Positions 8,734 to 16,074 of a stretch of DNA of 64,000 nt are shown piece by piece. Within the stretch, counting starts at the first letter, position 1. Each line of letters starts with the position of its first letter. The notes below the pieces were generated by a model. That model saw nothing but the letters and a program-made list of their open reading frames with translations, was not told the origin of the DNA and searched no databases. This stretch comes from Spartobacteria bacterium UBA695. Lineage in GTDB: Bacteria; Verrucomicrobiota; Verrucomicrobiia; Chthoniobacterales; Chthoniobacteraceae. The stretch is from NCBI GenBank assembly GCA_002298145.1, contig DBMP01000023.1, forward strand, positions 124,001 to 188,000. Direction: 5' to 3'. A program made the position numbers and the translations under genes.

Positions 8734-10449
8734 CTAGAATATGCGGGAGATCCAAGACCGCGACGGAGTGGATTGCGGCGTCGGGGCAGGAGTCGCGCTT
8801 GGGCGTGGGGTCGGCTTTCGGCGAGCTTTGGGCTTGGGCGAAGGGGATGGAGCAACAATGGAGGTCTCTAGCGTTCCCATCGAGGGTTGGATGGGCAATT
8901 TCAGGGCGTCGGAGATCACCAGAGTTGAAGAAAGGAATGGCTCCCCGCCCCCGGGTTTGGCGTCGGGCGTGGAAGCGGGTTCTGGCGTTACGGCGGGAGA
9001 AGGGGCGGCGGAGGGTTCTGGCGTGGGAACTGGCGTCGGGGTGGCCGAGGGAGCCGGAGTGGCAGCTGGTGCGGGTGAAACGGCGGGAACCGCAGTGGCC
9101 TGAGGAGGAGCTGGAACGGGAGGCGTGGGCGGAATGGTTAGCGCTGGCGTGGCTGATGGAATGGGCGTTGCGGCGGGGATCGGAGTCCCGGAAGCAGACG
9201 GAGTTGAAGCCGATATGGCGGCGGGCTTGGCTTCCGGCAGCGCGGTTATGGAAGGTATTTTAAGGTCCGCAACGTCCGGCGGGGTCAAGAGCGAGGCCAT
9301 TTGCATCTCCGTCTTTTCCTGCCATTTCAAATAGTTGATCCGCCATTGGGCCATTTGGTTGCAGGCGGTGACGTTCTCGGGAAGGGTTGCGGCATCCTGG
9401 TTTTTTTTGTATTCCTGGATAATAAACTGGTAGGCTTCGATGGCGCGGTTGGGCAGGCGCAAACGTTCGAAGCAGATGCCCATTTGGTAAACGACGGGCC
9501 ATTGCCAATCGGGGGCTTCGCTCAAGGTGGCCAGGGATTGATAGATCGTCAGGGCTTTGAGAAAATCGCCATCTTTATAGAAATCATTGGCGATCTGGTT
9601 GCCGGTTTTGCGTTTCCAGAAAATCCAGCTTTCGGGATCTTTGGCCGCGTTAGCTTTTCCGTTGCGCAACAGGTCGAGCGTGTAGGTAAGGGCTTCTTGG
9701 GGGCGGTTGGCGGCTTTGAGCGATGATGCCGTGATGTAGCGAACTTCCGGCAGATTAGGGCTGGAGGAGTATTGCTCGATGAACTGCTTCGCGGCGTTGA
9801 TGACGTCGTCGTATTGGTTAAGGAGAAAGAGGCAGTAGAGCGAGCGGAAGTTGGCGCGTTCCCGATCCTCTGGGGTGAGATCGAGGAGTTTGATGAGGTT
9901 AAAGAATTTGTTAGCCTGCTGGTAATCACCGGTGGTGAAGTAGGTTTCGGCGATTTCAAACTGCGCGGTGAGGGTCGCGTTTTTGTAAGGCGATACTTCG
10001 CTGCTGCTGATTTTCAGAACGATGTTAAGGACGTTGTAGAAGCGATCGAGAGCGAGTTGGTAGGCGCCGGTTTCGCGATAGAGACGGCCTAGTTTGAGCA
10101 GTATCGCGGGCGCTTCGTTATCCCTAGGGAAGAGATGTACGAATTTTTCGTATACCGCGATCGCCTTGGTATAAACGCAAGCTTCTTCGTAGGCTTGGGC
10201 CATGATGAGCAGGCCGTCGCGCTTGTCGCTATCGGGTGCAGGGACGTTGAGCATCCGCTCAAAAAATCCCTCGGCAAGGGAAAGGTTATGGTTTGCGACG
10301 GCTTTCCGGGCCAGCTTGAGGTAGCTCAGAACGGCATCGCGCGCAGCTTTGGCTTGGTCGAGCTCGGCTCGCGGCGCGGGGCTGGGCGTTGGCTGCTGGG
10401 CCAAGGCACCGCCAGCGGCAAACAAGAGGATGAGAACGATAGGCTTCAT
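8734..10449 (-). CDS. Secreted TPR protein with Pro/Ala/Ser/Thr-rich C-terminal region
   Basis: The 571-residue protein has a signal peptide (MKPIVLILLFAAGGALAQ). About eight TPR-like helical repeats cover residues 40-390 (for example AIAVYEKFVHLFPRDNEAPA and ALTIYQSLATLSEAPDW). A low-complexity region of Pro, Ala, Ser and Thr follows from about 400 to the end, with a short basic stretch (KPKARRKPTPRP) before the C-terminal WISRIF. It resembles BamD/YbgF-type periplasmic TPR proteins in form, but no specific family is clear. It sits downstream of the flagellin genes and is probably a periplasmic or surface accessory. The Pro/Ser/Thr tail would be a plausible O-glycosylation target (inference). 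Confidence 0.65.
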   Translation of the reverse strand: MKPIVLILLFAAGGALAQQPTPSPAPRAELDQAKAARDAVLSYLKLARKAVANHNLSLAEGFFERMLNVPAPDSDKRDGLLIMAQAYEEACVYTKAIAVYEKFVHLFPRDNEAPAILLKLGRLYRETGAYQLALDRFYNVLNIVLKISSSEVSPYKNATLTAQFEIAETYFTTGDYQQANKFFNLIKLLDLTPEDRERANFRSLYCLFLLNQYDDVINAAKQFIEQYSSSPNLPEVRYITASSLKAANRPQEALTYTLDLLRNGKANAAKDPESWIFWKRKTGNQIANDFYKDGDFLKALTIYQSLATLSEAPDWQWPVVYQMGICFERLRLPNRAIEAYQFIIQEYKKNQDAATLPENVTACNQMAQWRINYLKWQEKTEMQMASLLTPPDVADLKIPSITALPEAKPAAISASTPSASGTPIPAATPIPSATPALTIPPTPPVPAPPQATAVPAVSPAPAATPAPSATPTPVPTPEPSAAPSPAVTPEPASTPDAKPGGGEPFLSSTLVISDALKLPIQPSMGTLETSIVAPSPSPKPKARRKPTPRPSATPAPTPQSTPSRSWISRIF

Positions 10450-10458
10450 TCAGATCCG

Positions 10459-11016
10459 CTAGTTTTGCCGATAGGTGGCTTTGCTGCCACCCGGTTTACC
10501 GGATTGCTGGGTGGACGGTGGTTGCGCGGGTTCGAAGACTGGCTCCAGAAATTTTTTGCGCGCTTTCGGGATGTTGTAGGGATTTTTGAAAATATTGACG
10601 ACTTCGGCCGGGTATCGAGTGAGATCGAGGGCCTCGCCCTGCGGAACGGGTTGCGCATTTTCGGGAGGCGGAAAGGCGGGCACTGGCTCCTGAATGGGCG
10701 GGACGGGCAAAGGCTCCGGCGTGTGCCGGGCCTCGGGCGTGGGCGATGACGAGGGGCTCGGGGTGGCAAGCGGCGTGGGCGTCGGGGTGGGTTTGGGGAC
10801 GCGGGGCGGATTGGGGCGCACCCCATCGGAGCAGCTCCACTCAAAGCGCAAGGGCACGGGGGCTCCGTTTTCCAGGTAGGCGACGGGGATGAAAATATAC
10901 GGTGTGGTTTTACTTTGCCGGAATTCACGCCGGGGCGCGGGAGCCGAGGGCCCTGAGTCTCCGGCCCAGACGCTCAGCGCAAGCATCCAAAAAAGTACGG
11001 CGTAGATTTTCGACAT
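10459..11016 (-). CDS. Secreted proline-rich protein of unknown function
   Basis: This protein of about 185 residues has a signal peptide (MSKIYAVLFWMLALSVWAG), a short conserved-looking section (TPYIFIPVAYLENGAPVPL), then a Pro/Thr/Ser-rich spacer and a C-terminal part ending GGSKATYRQN. Two starts are possible: ATG at 11016, or TTG at 11028, which has AAGGAA 6 nt upstream. I report the ATG because the AAGGAA also falls inside a sigma-54-like element. The gene ends 9 nt before the TPR protein gene. The low-complexity design is shared with that neighbour, which suggests that the two act together at the cell envelope. Confidence 0.55.
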   Translation of the reverse strand: MSKIYAVLFWMLALSVWAGDSGPSAPAPRREFRQSKTTPYIFIPVAYLENGAPVPLRFEWSCSDGVRPNPPRVPKPTPTPTPLATPSPSSSPTPEARHTPEPLPVPPIQEPVPAFPPPENAQPVPQGEALDLTRYPAEVVNIFKNPYNIPKARKKFLEPVFEPAQPPSTQQSGKPGGSKATYRQN

Positions 11017-11028
11017 GCGCGAGTGCAA

Positions 11029-11044
11029 AGCAATTTCCTTACCA
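11029..11044 (-). promoter_or_regulatory. Sigma-54-like promoter, degenerate -24 box
   Basis: On the minus strand TGGTAAGGAAATTGCT has the GG and TTGCT at exact -24/-12 spacing. The ATG at 11016 follows the -12 box by 12 nt, close to the 15 nt seen at three better sigma-54 promoters in this window. The TGGTAA box is a poor match, so it may be chance. Confidence 0.33.
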
Positions 11045-11049
11045 CATTG

Positions 11050-11088
11050 GAAAAAGGAAAAGGCTCTCCCGGTTTTCCAGGAGAGCCT
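11050..11088 (-). terminator. Intrinsic terminator of the first flagellin gene
   Basis: A perfect 9-bp stem (AGGCTCTCC with GGAGAGCCT) around a 10-nt loop is followed on the minus strand by TTTTCCTTTTT. It lies 20 nt after the flagellin stop and only about 35-45 nt before the next gene's start. Confidence 0.88.
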
Positions 11089-11108
11089 CCCCTAAACAAA
11101 GCTTAGGT

Positions 11109-11927
11109 TTATTGCAGCAGTTTCATGGCAACCTGCGTGCTGGAGTTTGCCTGAGACAGCATCGACGCACCCGATTGGACGAGGATGTTGTTCTTGGCCA
11201 TCTGCGTGGACTCCTGGGCCACGTCAACGTCGGCAATGCGGCTGTTGGCGGCTTCGAGGTTGGTCTTGTTCGTGGAGAGCAAGTCACTGGCGAAGCCGAG
11301 ATTGCTCGACTCGGCACCGTTCTGAGCGCGCATCGCGGCGACATCGGTGATGGCTTGGGTGATGTCCGTCGTGCCACCGCCGGAGAGCTTCAAATCGCCC
11401 AGGCTGGCCGCGCCTGTGACCCCCGCGGTCTTGGTCGCAAGATCAGACTGGCTGACAGTCTGTGTGAGCGAGCCGTCCTCCGAGGTGGAGACTGTTAAGC
11501 CGTCCGTGCTGGTGCTGAACAGATCAACGCCGTTGAACTTGCCGCTGGAGATATCGGTCAACTGCGACTTTAGAGCGGTGAACTCCTTGTCGTAGTTGGC
11601 GGTATCTGCCGTGGATTTCGTGACGTCCGAGAAGAGCGTCTTGAGTTCCGAGACACGGTCAAGCACCTTCGCCGCGGTCTGCAACGCGCCGTCCTGTGTT
11701 TGCAGGAAGGAGGTTGCGTTGGCGATGTTGTTGTTGGCCGTTTCCGTGCGCTTGATGGCCGACTGCATCCGCATGGACACGGCCAAGCCACCTGCATCAT
11801 CCGACGGGCTGACGATTTTGGAACCGCTGGAGAGACGCTGGAGGCTCTTTTGGAGCGCGGCATTGCTCTTGTCGAGGTTCTGCGCGGCGTTGTTCGCCGT
11901 GGTGTTGGTATTGATTACTACTGACAT
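11109..11927 (-). CDS. fliC: Flagellin (filament subunit), copy 1
   Basis: This 272-residue protein has the conserved flagellin N-terminal helix (INTNT, LQRLSSGSKIVSPSDDAGGLAVS) and the C-terminal D0/D1 region (NILVQSGASMLSQANSS, ending MKLLQ). It is short for a flagellin: between the two ends there is only a small Ser/Thr/Gly-rich variable section and no large D2/D3 domain. It is exported by the flagellar type III system and polymerised under the FliD cap. AAGAAAGG lies about 5 nt before the ATG. It forms a tandem pair with copy 2 and has its own sigma-28 promoter, leader hairpin and terminator. Ser/Thr residues in the variable part are possible O-glycan sites for the SPINDLY-type transferases in this window. 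Confidence 0.96.
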   Translation of the reverse strand: MSVVINTNTTANNAAQNLDKSNAALQKSLQRLSSGSKIVSPSDDAGGLAVSMRMQSAIKRTETANNNIANATSFLQTQDGALQTAAKVLDRVSELKTLFSDVTKSTADTANYDKEFTALKSQLTDISSGKFNGVDLFSTSTDGLTVSTSEDGSLTQTVSQSDLATKTAGVTGAASLGDLKLSGGGTTDITQAITDVAAMRAQNGAESSNLGFASDLLSTNKTNLEAANSRIADVDVAQESTQMAKNNILVQSGASMLSQANSSTQVAMKLLQ

Positions 11928-11948
11928 ATTTGCCTTTCTTGGTTGAGT

Positions 11949-11964
11949 GCGGCGTCCGTGCCGC
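11949..11964 (-). promoter_or_regulatory. Leader hairpin with GGA in loop: probable CsrA-binding site (flagellin 1)
   Basis: In the RNA, GCGGC pairs with GCCGC around the loop ACGGAC, ending about 9 nt before the ribosome-binding site. A GGA exposed in a hairpin loop close to the ribosome-binding site is the hallmark of CsrA targets. The copy-2 leader has the same loop core on a different stem that still pairs, which supports selection on structure. csrA and fliW are encoded in this cluster. Confidence 0.65.
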
Positions 11965-12029
11965 GACGGGCCATTTTTCTAGAGTGGCTGACCTCACCCG
12001 CAGGAAATCGTAGACTCCCGCATGGGTTA

Positions 12030-12056
12030 TAATCGGCAGCCCTTCCTTTTTCTTTA
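12030..12056 (-). promoter_or_regulatory. Sigma-28 (FliA) promoter of flagellin copy 1
   Basis: TAAA, exactly 15 nt, then GCCGATTA matches the FliA consensus (TAAA-N15-GCCGATAA) at nearly every position. The -10 box ends 102 nt before the ATG. Confidence 0.88.
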
Positions 12057-12113
12057 GCGCTTTTCTCAAAAATATTTCGCCCCCTCAGAACAACGCCCGG
12101 CCCGGCGTCATCA

Positions 12114-12150
12114 CAAAAAAAGAGCCCTCCCGATTTCTCGGAAGGGCTCT
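12114..12150 (-). terminator. Intrinsic terminator of the second flagellin gene
   Basis: An 8-bp outer stem (AGAGCCCT with AGGGCTCT), one mismatch and 4 further pairs around TTTC are followed on the minus strand by a run of seven T. It separates the two flagellin units. Confidence 0.9.
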
Positions 12151-12180
12151 TTGGCTCTACTCAGTAGTTGTTATTATTGC

Positions 12181-12999
12181 CTAGCTCTGGAGGAGCTTGA
12201 GGGCGACCTGCGCACTCTGGTTGGCCTGGGAAAGCATCGAGGTGCTGGATTGCACCAGGATATTGTTGCGGGCCAGTTGCGTGGCTTCCTGGGCCACATC
12301 GACATCGATGATGCGGCTGTTGGCGGCTTCCAAATTGGTCTTGTTGGTGGAGAGCATGTCGCTGGCGAAGTTGAGGTTGCTCGCCTCCGCACCATTCTGA
12401 GCGCGGGAAGCCGCGACGGCCGTGGTGGAATCGATCAGATCTTGCACGGTGATATCGCCAAGGCTGTTGGCACTCGTGATCGTGGTATTCTCGGTATCGA
12501 GCGCGGACTGGGAGATCGTCGCCGTCTGGCCGCCGTCTTCCGTGGTCAGAACCGTCAGCGAGGTGTCGCCCGTGGCACCGGTCGCGGCAAAGAGATTTAC
12601 GCCGTTGAACTGGGCGCTGCTCAAATCGCCAAGCTGGGTTTTCAGCGCGGTGAATTCCTTGTCGTAGTTGGCCTTGTCGGTGGTGGACTTGGTAATATCG
12701 GTGTAGAGCGTCTTGAGTTCCGACATCCGGTCGAGGATCTTCGACGCAGTTTGCAGCGCGCCGTCCTGGGTTTGCAGGAACGAGACCGCGTTGGAAATGT
12801 TCGTGTTCGTCGCCGCCGTGCGTTTGATGGCGGACTGCATCCGCATCGAAACCGCGAGGCCGCCCGCGTCATCGGCCGGGTTGACAATCTTGGAGCCGCT
12901 GGAGAGCCGTTCCAGGCTCTTCTGGAGGGCGTCGTTGTTGTGGCTGAGGTTGAGAGCCGCGTTCGTCGCCGCGGTGTTGGTGTTGATGAGTACTGACAT
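12181..12999 (-). CDS. fliC: Flagellin (filament subunit), copy 2
   Basis: The 272-residue paralogue of the adjacent flagellin shares the N-terminal (INTNTAATNAALNL, RLSSGSKIVNPADDAGGLAVS) and C-terminal (NILVQSSTSMLSQANQS, ending LKLLQS) polymerisation regions. It differs mainly in the central 130-190 region. The frame is open 32 codons further upstream, but the ATG at 12999 is chosen because flagellins start exactly there and AAGAAAGG lies just before it, as in copy 1. It is transcribed from its own sigma-28 promoter. Two filament subunits of equal size could be mixed in one filament or placed at different positions along it. Confidence 0.96.
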   Translation of the reverse strand: MSVLINTNTAATNAALNLSHNNDALQKSLERLSSGSKIVNPADDAGGLAVSMRMQSAIKRTAATNTNISNAVSFLQTQDGALQTASKILDRMSELKTLYTDITKSTTDKANYDKEFTALKTQLGDLSSAQFNGVNLFAATGATGDTSLTVLTTEDGGQTATISQSALDTENTTITSANSLGDITVQDLIDSTTAVAASRAQNGAEASNLNFASDMLSTNKTNLEAANSRIIDVDVAQEATQLARNNILVQSSTSMLSQANQSAQVALKLLQS

Positions 13000-13021
13000 T
13001 GATTTGCCTTTCTTGGAGTTT

Positions 13022-13036
13022 GCGAGTCCGTATCGC
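13022..13036 (-). promoter_or_regulatory. Leader hairpin with GGA in loop: probable CsrA-binding site (flagellin 2)
   Basis: In the RNA, GCGA pairs with TCGC around TACGGAC, about 10 nt before the ribosome-binding site. The loop core ACGGAC is identical to that of copy 1, while the stem bases differ yet remain complementary. Confidence 0.6.
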
Positions 13037-13101
13037 GTCGGGCCACTTTGAATCGGGTGTCTGACCTCACCCACCAGGGCTGTTCGCCCCGACACCTATT
13101 T

Positions 13102-13128
13102 CATTCGGCCAAACGGAAAATTCGTTTA
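13102..13128 (-). promoter_or_regulatory. Sigma-28 (FliA) promoter of flagellin copy 2
   Basis: TAAA, exactly 15 nt, then GCCGAATG; the -10 box matches GCCGATAA at 6 of 8 positions. The leader to the ATG is 102 nt, the same as in copy 1. Confidence 0.82.
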
Positions 13129-13170
13129 GCGGATTTTTTAAACATTCTGCGGCGCGCCGGTTTTTCAGAT

Positions 13171-13186
13171 GGGCATGCGACCTGCT
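13171..13186 (+). promoter_or_regulatory. Sigma-54-like promoter of fliD
   Basis: GGGCATGCGACCTGCT keeps the invariant GG and GC at -24/-12 with exact spacing and is followed by TAG, as is the flgB promoter. It differs from TGGCAC-N5-TTGCT at the first base and at the first T of the -12 box. The predicted leader to fliD is about 17 nt and has no clear ribosome-binding site. Confidence 0.48.
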
Positions 13187-13213
13187 TAGAAGAGCCCGCC
13201 CTTTTTTACCTCT

Positions 13214-14977
13214 ATGTCCGGCATTCAAACCTCAGGCCTCGCTTCGGGAATGGACTGGAAGACCACGGTCGACCAGCTCATCGCCGCGGATTCCACGCCG
13301 GTAAACAATGCCAAGGCCCAAAAAACGACCAACACGACCAAGCTGAACGCACTCACCGCGCTCCAGGATGATCTCTCGGCACTGCAAACCTCCGTCAAGG
13401 CCCTGGACGATGGAGACAGTTTTGCCCAGCGAGCGGCAAAATTTGCCGATTCCGGAAGCACCTGGTCGGCAACGGCCTCGGCGGGAACTGAAACCGGCGA
13501 TTACGTTTTCAACGTCAGCCAACTGGCCACCAAGGCCGCGCGCACCGGTTCAGCCAGCCTGGGCGCGCCGATCAGCTCCACCAATACCGTCACCAACGTA
13601 ACGCTGGCAACGATGAACCTCGGAACGGCCATCACAGCAGGCAATTTTTCCATCAACGGAGTAAAGATCGACGTCGCCGTCACCGATTCCCTTTCCAGCG
13701 TTTTTCAAAGAATCTCGGACAAAACCAGCGGCGCGGTCACCGCATCCTACGATGCCAAAACCGATACCATCAGCCTGAAGAGCACCAGCGCCATCACCGT
13801 GGGAAGCGCCGGAGACACGAGCAATTTTCTCACCGCGCTCAAGCTTTACAACAGCACCGCGTCCGGAACATCCAGCTCGGGCTACACACTGCAAACCCAA
13901 GGCAAACTGGGCGTTCCCGTTCTCACCGCAACCCTGGAGAACGCGAAACTCAAGACAGCAATCTCCGCGGTGGACCTCAAGGGCAACGGGAGCTTTTCCA
14001 TCAACGGCGTCACGATTAATTTCAACGCCAAGACCGACAGCATTCAGGCCGTCATCGGCCGAATCAACGCCTCCAGCGCCGGAGTGCTGGCCGCCTACGA
14101 CCGCGCCAACGACCAATTCACGCTCACCAACAAAACCACCGGCAATGTCGGGTTGAATGTCAGCGAGAGCACCGGCGGGGTGCTTGAAGCACTCGGGCTC
14201 AATGCCACAGCCACTCCCACCAGCGGTCAGAACGCCAAGTTTACCATCAACGGCAGCAGTTCCATTATAAGCACCAGCAACACCTTCGGCTCCGATGTAA
14301 CGGGGATCACGGGGCTTTCCGTCACTGCCGCCACGGCAGGCAGCCAGACCGTGAACGTCTCCAGCGACAACACGGCGCTGACCACCAAGCTCAACGACTT
14401 CATCGAAAAATACAACACGGTGCAGGACTACCTCTCGCAACAGACCAAAATCTCCACCAACAGCGATGGCAGCGTCAGCACCTCAACGCTTTCCGGCAAC
14501 CTCGACATCAGCGCCATCGGCAGCAAACTGCGCAACCTTGTATTCCACTCCGCAAGCGGCTTGTCGGGCTCAATCAAGCGCCTTGCGGATATCGGCATCG
14601 ACTTTCAGAGCAGCAGCTCCGATCTGCAAATCGCCGATTCCACCAAGCTCGAAAACGCGTTGAACACCAACGCATCGGACGTAGCCACCCTCTTCACCAA
14701 TAGTACCGACGGCCTCGCAACCGCGCTCAGTGCCTACGTCAATAAAATCACAGGCTATGGCGGCACCCTCTCCTCGGAAACCGCCGCCCTCAACAAACAG
14801 AACACCGACTTGGACAAACAGATCGAACGCCTCAACTCCCAACTCGACGCCGAGCGCACCCGCTTAACAAACTCCTTCGTGCAAATGGAATCCGCGCAAA
14901 GCAGCCTGAAAAGCGAATTGCAATCCCTACAGAGCACCTTTGGCACCTCCTCGTCCGCCTCCTCCACGGTCGCCTAG
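13214..14977 (+). CDS. fliD: FliD, flagellar filament cap (hook-associated protein 2)
   Basis: The 587-residue protein starts with the FliD signature SGIQTSGLASGMDWKTTVDQLI and ends with the helical C-terminal region (LNKQNTDLDKQIERLNSQL, RTRLTNSFVQMESAQSSL). The middle contains Ser/Thr-rich flagellin-hook IN-type segments (GNFSINGVKIDV, GNGSFSINGVTINF). It forms the cap under which exported flagellin folds. It is divergent from the flagellin genes, with 214 bp of shared upstream region, and is preceded by a sigma-54-like element. The lipoprotein gene begins 13 nt after its stop, so the two are probably co-transcribed. Confidence 0.96.
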   Translation: MSGIQTSGLASGMDWKTTVDQLIAADSTPVNNAKAQKTTNTTKLNALTALQDDLSALQTSVKALDDGDSFAQRAAKFADSGSTWSATASAGTETGDYVFNVSQLATKAARTGSASLGAPISSTNTVTNVTLATMNLGTAITAGNFSINGVKIDVAVTDSLSSVFQRISDKTSGAVTASYDAKTDTISLKSTSAITVGSAGDTSNFLTALKLYNSTASGTSSSGYTLQTQGKLGVPVLTATLENAKLKTAISAVDLKGNGSFSINGVTINFNAKTDSIQAVIGRINASSAGVLAAYDRANDQFTLTNKTTGNVGLNVSESTGGVLEALGLNATATPTSGQNAKFTINGSSSIISTSNTFGSDVTGITGLSVTAATAGSQTVNVSSDNTALTTKLNDFIEKYNTVQDYLSQQTKISTNSDGSVSTSTLSGNLDISAIGSKLRNLVFHSASGLSGSIKRLADIGIDFQSSSSDLQIADSTKLENALNTNASDVATLFTNSTDGLATALSAYVNKITGYGGTLSSETAALNKQNTDLDKQIERLNSQLDAERTRLTNSFVQMESAQSSLKSELQSLQSTFGTSSSASSTVA

Positions 14978-14990
14978 AGTCTTCCTTTTC

Positions 14991-15668
14991 ATGAAACCGT
15001 CCTCCTCCCTCCGCCGCCTTGCGCAATGGCTGCTCTGCCTAGCCGGGGCGCTTTCGGTCTTCGGATGCACCTGCTGCTGGCGGCGCGTCGTCACCCTGCC
15101 GCTGCCGAGTTATCACGACCTCCAGCCGGGCATCCCCATCCGCCGAGTGGCCATGCTGCCCTTTTATTACGAGCGGGAAGACGGCAGCCCCGCAACACAA
15201 ATCGACGCCGCATTCCATGAGGAACTCGGCAAAACCGCCCTCTTCGAAATCGTATGGATCGACCGCGCGCAGTTGAAAGCATGGACCGGCCGCGGCCAGA
15301 TTTCCTCCGCTGAAAACCTCCCTGCCAACCTGCTCCTCACCGTGGCCGCGCAAACCGGCGCCAACGCCGTGCTATTCACCGACGTCACGCACTACTTCCC
15401 CTACCAGCCAATTTCCATCGGGGTCCGCAGCAAACTCGTCGATATCCGCACCGGCGGCATCCGTTGGGCCTTCGATCACCTTTTCGATTCCGGCAACCCC
15501 GCGATTGCCCAGGCCACCCGCTGCTTCTACATGACCCAGATCCAAACCAACCTCCCCATCGGCAACGACGGCGGCGCGGTCCTCCAGAGCCCCCGGAAAT
15601 TCGCAGGCTACGCCGCTTGGGAAACCTACCGGAGCCTCATCAACAAACCAATCCCCGTCCCCCAGTAA
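14991..15668 (+). CDS. Predicted lipoprotein downstream of fliD
   Basis: The 225-residue protein starts at ATG 14991; an upstream in-frame codon inside fliD lacks a signal sequence. Residues 1-26 are a lipoprotein signal peptide with the lipobox SVFGC and Cys 26 as acylation site. The mature part (RRVAMLPFYYEREDG, FHEELGKTALFEIVWI, TGANAVLFTDVTHYFPYQP, GVRSKLVDIRTGGIRWAFDH) has the general pattern of the TolB-N/CsgG-like or GNA1162-like periplasmic lipoprotein fold. No firm family name can be given. Position after fliD suggests a flagellar or envelope accessory. Confidence 0.7.
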   Translation: MKPSSSLRRLAQWLLCLAGALSVFGCTCCWRRVVTLPLPSYHDLQPGIPIRRVAMLPFYYEREDGSPATQIDAAFHEELGKTALFEIVWIDRAQLKAWTGRGQISSAENLPANLLLTVAAQTGANAVLFTDVTHYFPYQPISIGVRSKLVDIRTGGIRWAFDHLFDSGNPAIAQATRCFYMTQIQTNLPIGNDGGAVLQSPRKFAGYAAWETYRSLINKPIPVPQ

Positions 15669-15728
15669 AAAGCCCGGCCTTTTCCTCATTCCATTCCAGC
15701 CACGACACTTCGTCTCGAAAAAAAACAC

Positions 15729-15755
15729 TAAACTGGTCCCGCATCCCGCCGATAT
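15729..15755 (+). promoter_or_regulatory. Sigma-28 (FliA) promoter of the flgM-like/fliS operon
   Basis: TAAA, exactly 15 nt, then GCCGATAT is one mismatch from the FliA consensus. It sits 37 nt before the start of the FlgM-like gene in an otherwise gene-free 124-nt gap. Confidence 0.87.
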
Positions 15756-15792
15756 AGGGAAACAATAAACAACGAGTATCGCCAATCATCCA

Positions 15793-16071
15793 ATGAACAT
15801 TCAAAGCGTTAGACCAGAAATCGTGGTGGGAGCCGCGAACTCAAAACCAGGGACCAAAAGTGTGGACAATGATACGCAGACCTCCAGGACGGTCAGCGAC
15901 AGCTATCTGCCGGAACAAAACGAGGACCTCCTGGAGGCCCTCCGGAATCAACCCAACGTGCGCCCCGAGGTGCTGGAACGAGCCAAACAGCTCGTAGCCG
16001 ACTCCGGCTATCCGCCCAAAGACGTGATCGAATCCATAGCCGACACCTTCCTAACCAGCGCGGGGAAATAA
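15793..16071 (+). CDS. flgM: Probable anti-sigma-28 factor FlgM
   Basis: This 92-residue protein has a polar, probably disordered N-terminal half. Its C-terminal helical half (VRPEVLERAKQLVADSGYPP, then IESIADTFL) resembles the FlgM sigma-binding region, where an R-V-E-x-I-K-x-A-I-x-x-G-x-Y motif is followed by an I-A-x-x-L helix. FlgM binds FliA until it is exported through the finished hook. Size, fold pattern and a sigma-28 promoter directly upstream all fit, and it leads an operon with the flagellin chaperone FliS. Sequence similarity is limited, so the name is probable rather than certain. Confidence 0.6.
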   Translation: MNIQSVRPEIVVGAANSKPGTKSVDNDTQTSRTVSDSYLPEQNEDLLEALRNQPNVRPEVLERAKQLVADSGYPPKDVIESIADTFLTSAGK

Positions 16072-16074
16072 ACC

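Larger units (their letters stand above)
11109..13128 (-). repeat. Tandem duplication of a 948-bp promoter-leader-flagellin unit
   Basis: From the sigma-28 -35 box to the last base of the stop codon, copy 1 (11109-12056) and copy 2 (12181-13128) are each exactly 948 bp. Both encode 272 residues and have 102-nt leaders with matching blocks (GGGTGAGGTCAG, GTGGCCCG-like, AAGAAAGGCAAAT). Each is followed by its own hairpin terminator. This indicates duplication of the whole transcription unit, followed by divergence mainly in the central coding region. Confidence 0.85.

Noticed and set aside
13550..14440. Minus-strand frame of 296 residues inside fliD
   Set aside because: It is antisense to the fliD coding region, Gly/Val/Asp-rich without recognisable motifs, and has no start context.
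15669..15690. Possible terminator after the lipoprotein gene
   Set aside because: AAAAGCCCGGCCTTTT pairs only with a central mismatch and a loop too small to form, so I do not count it.
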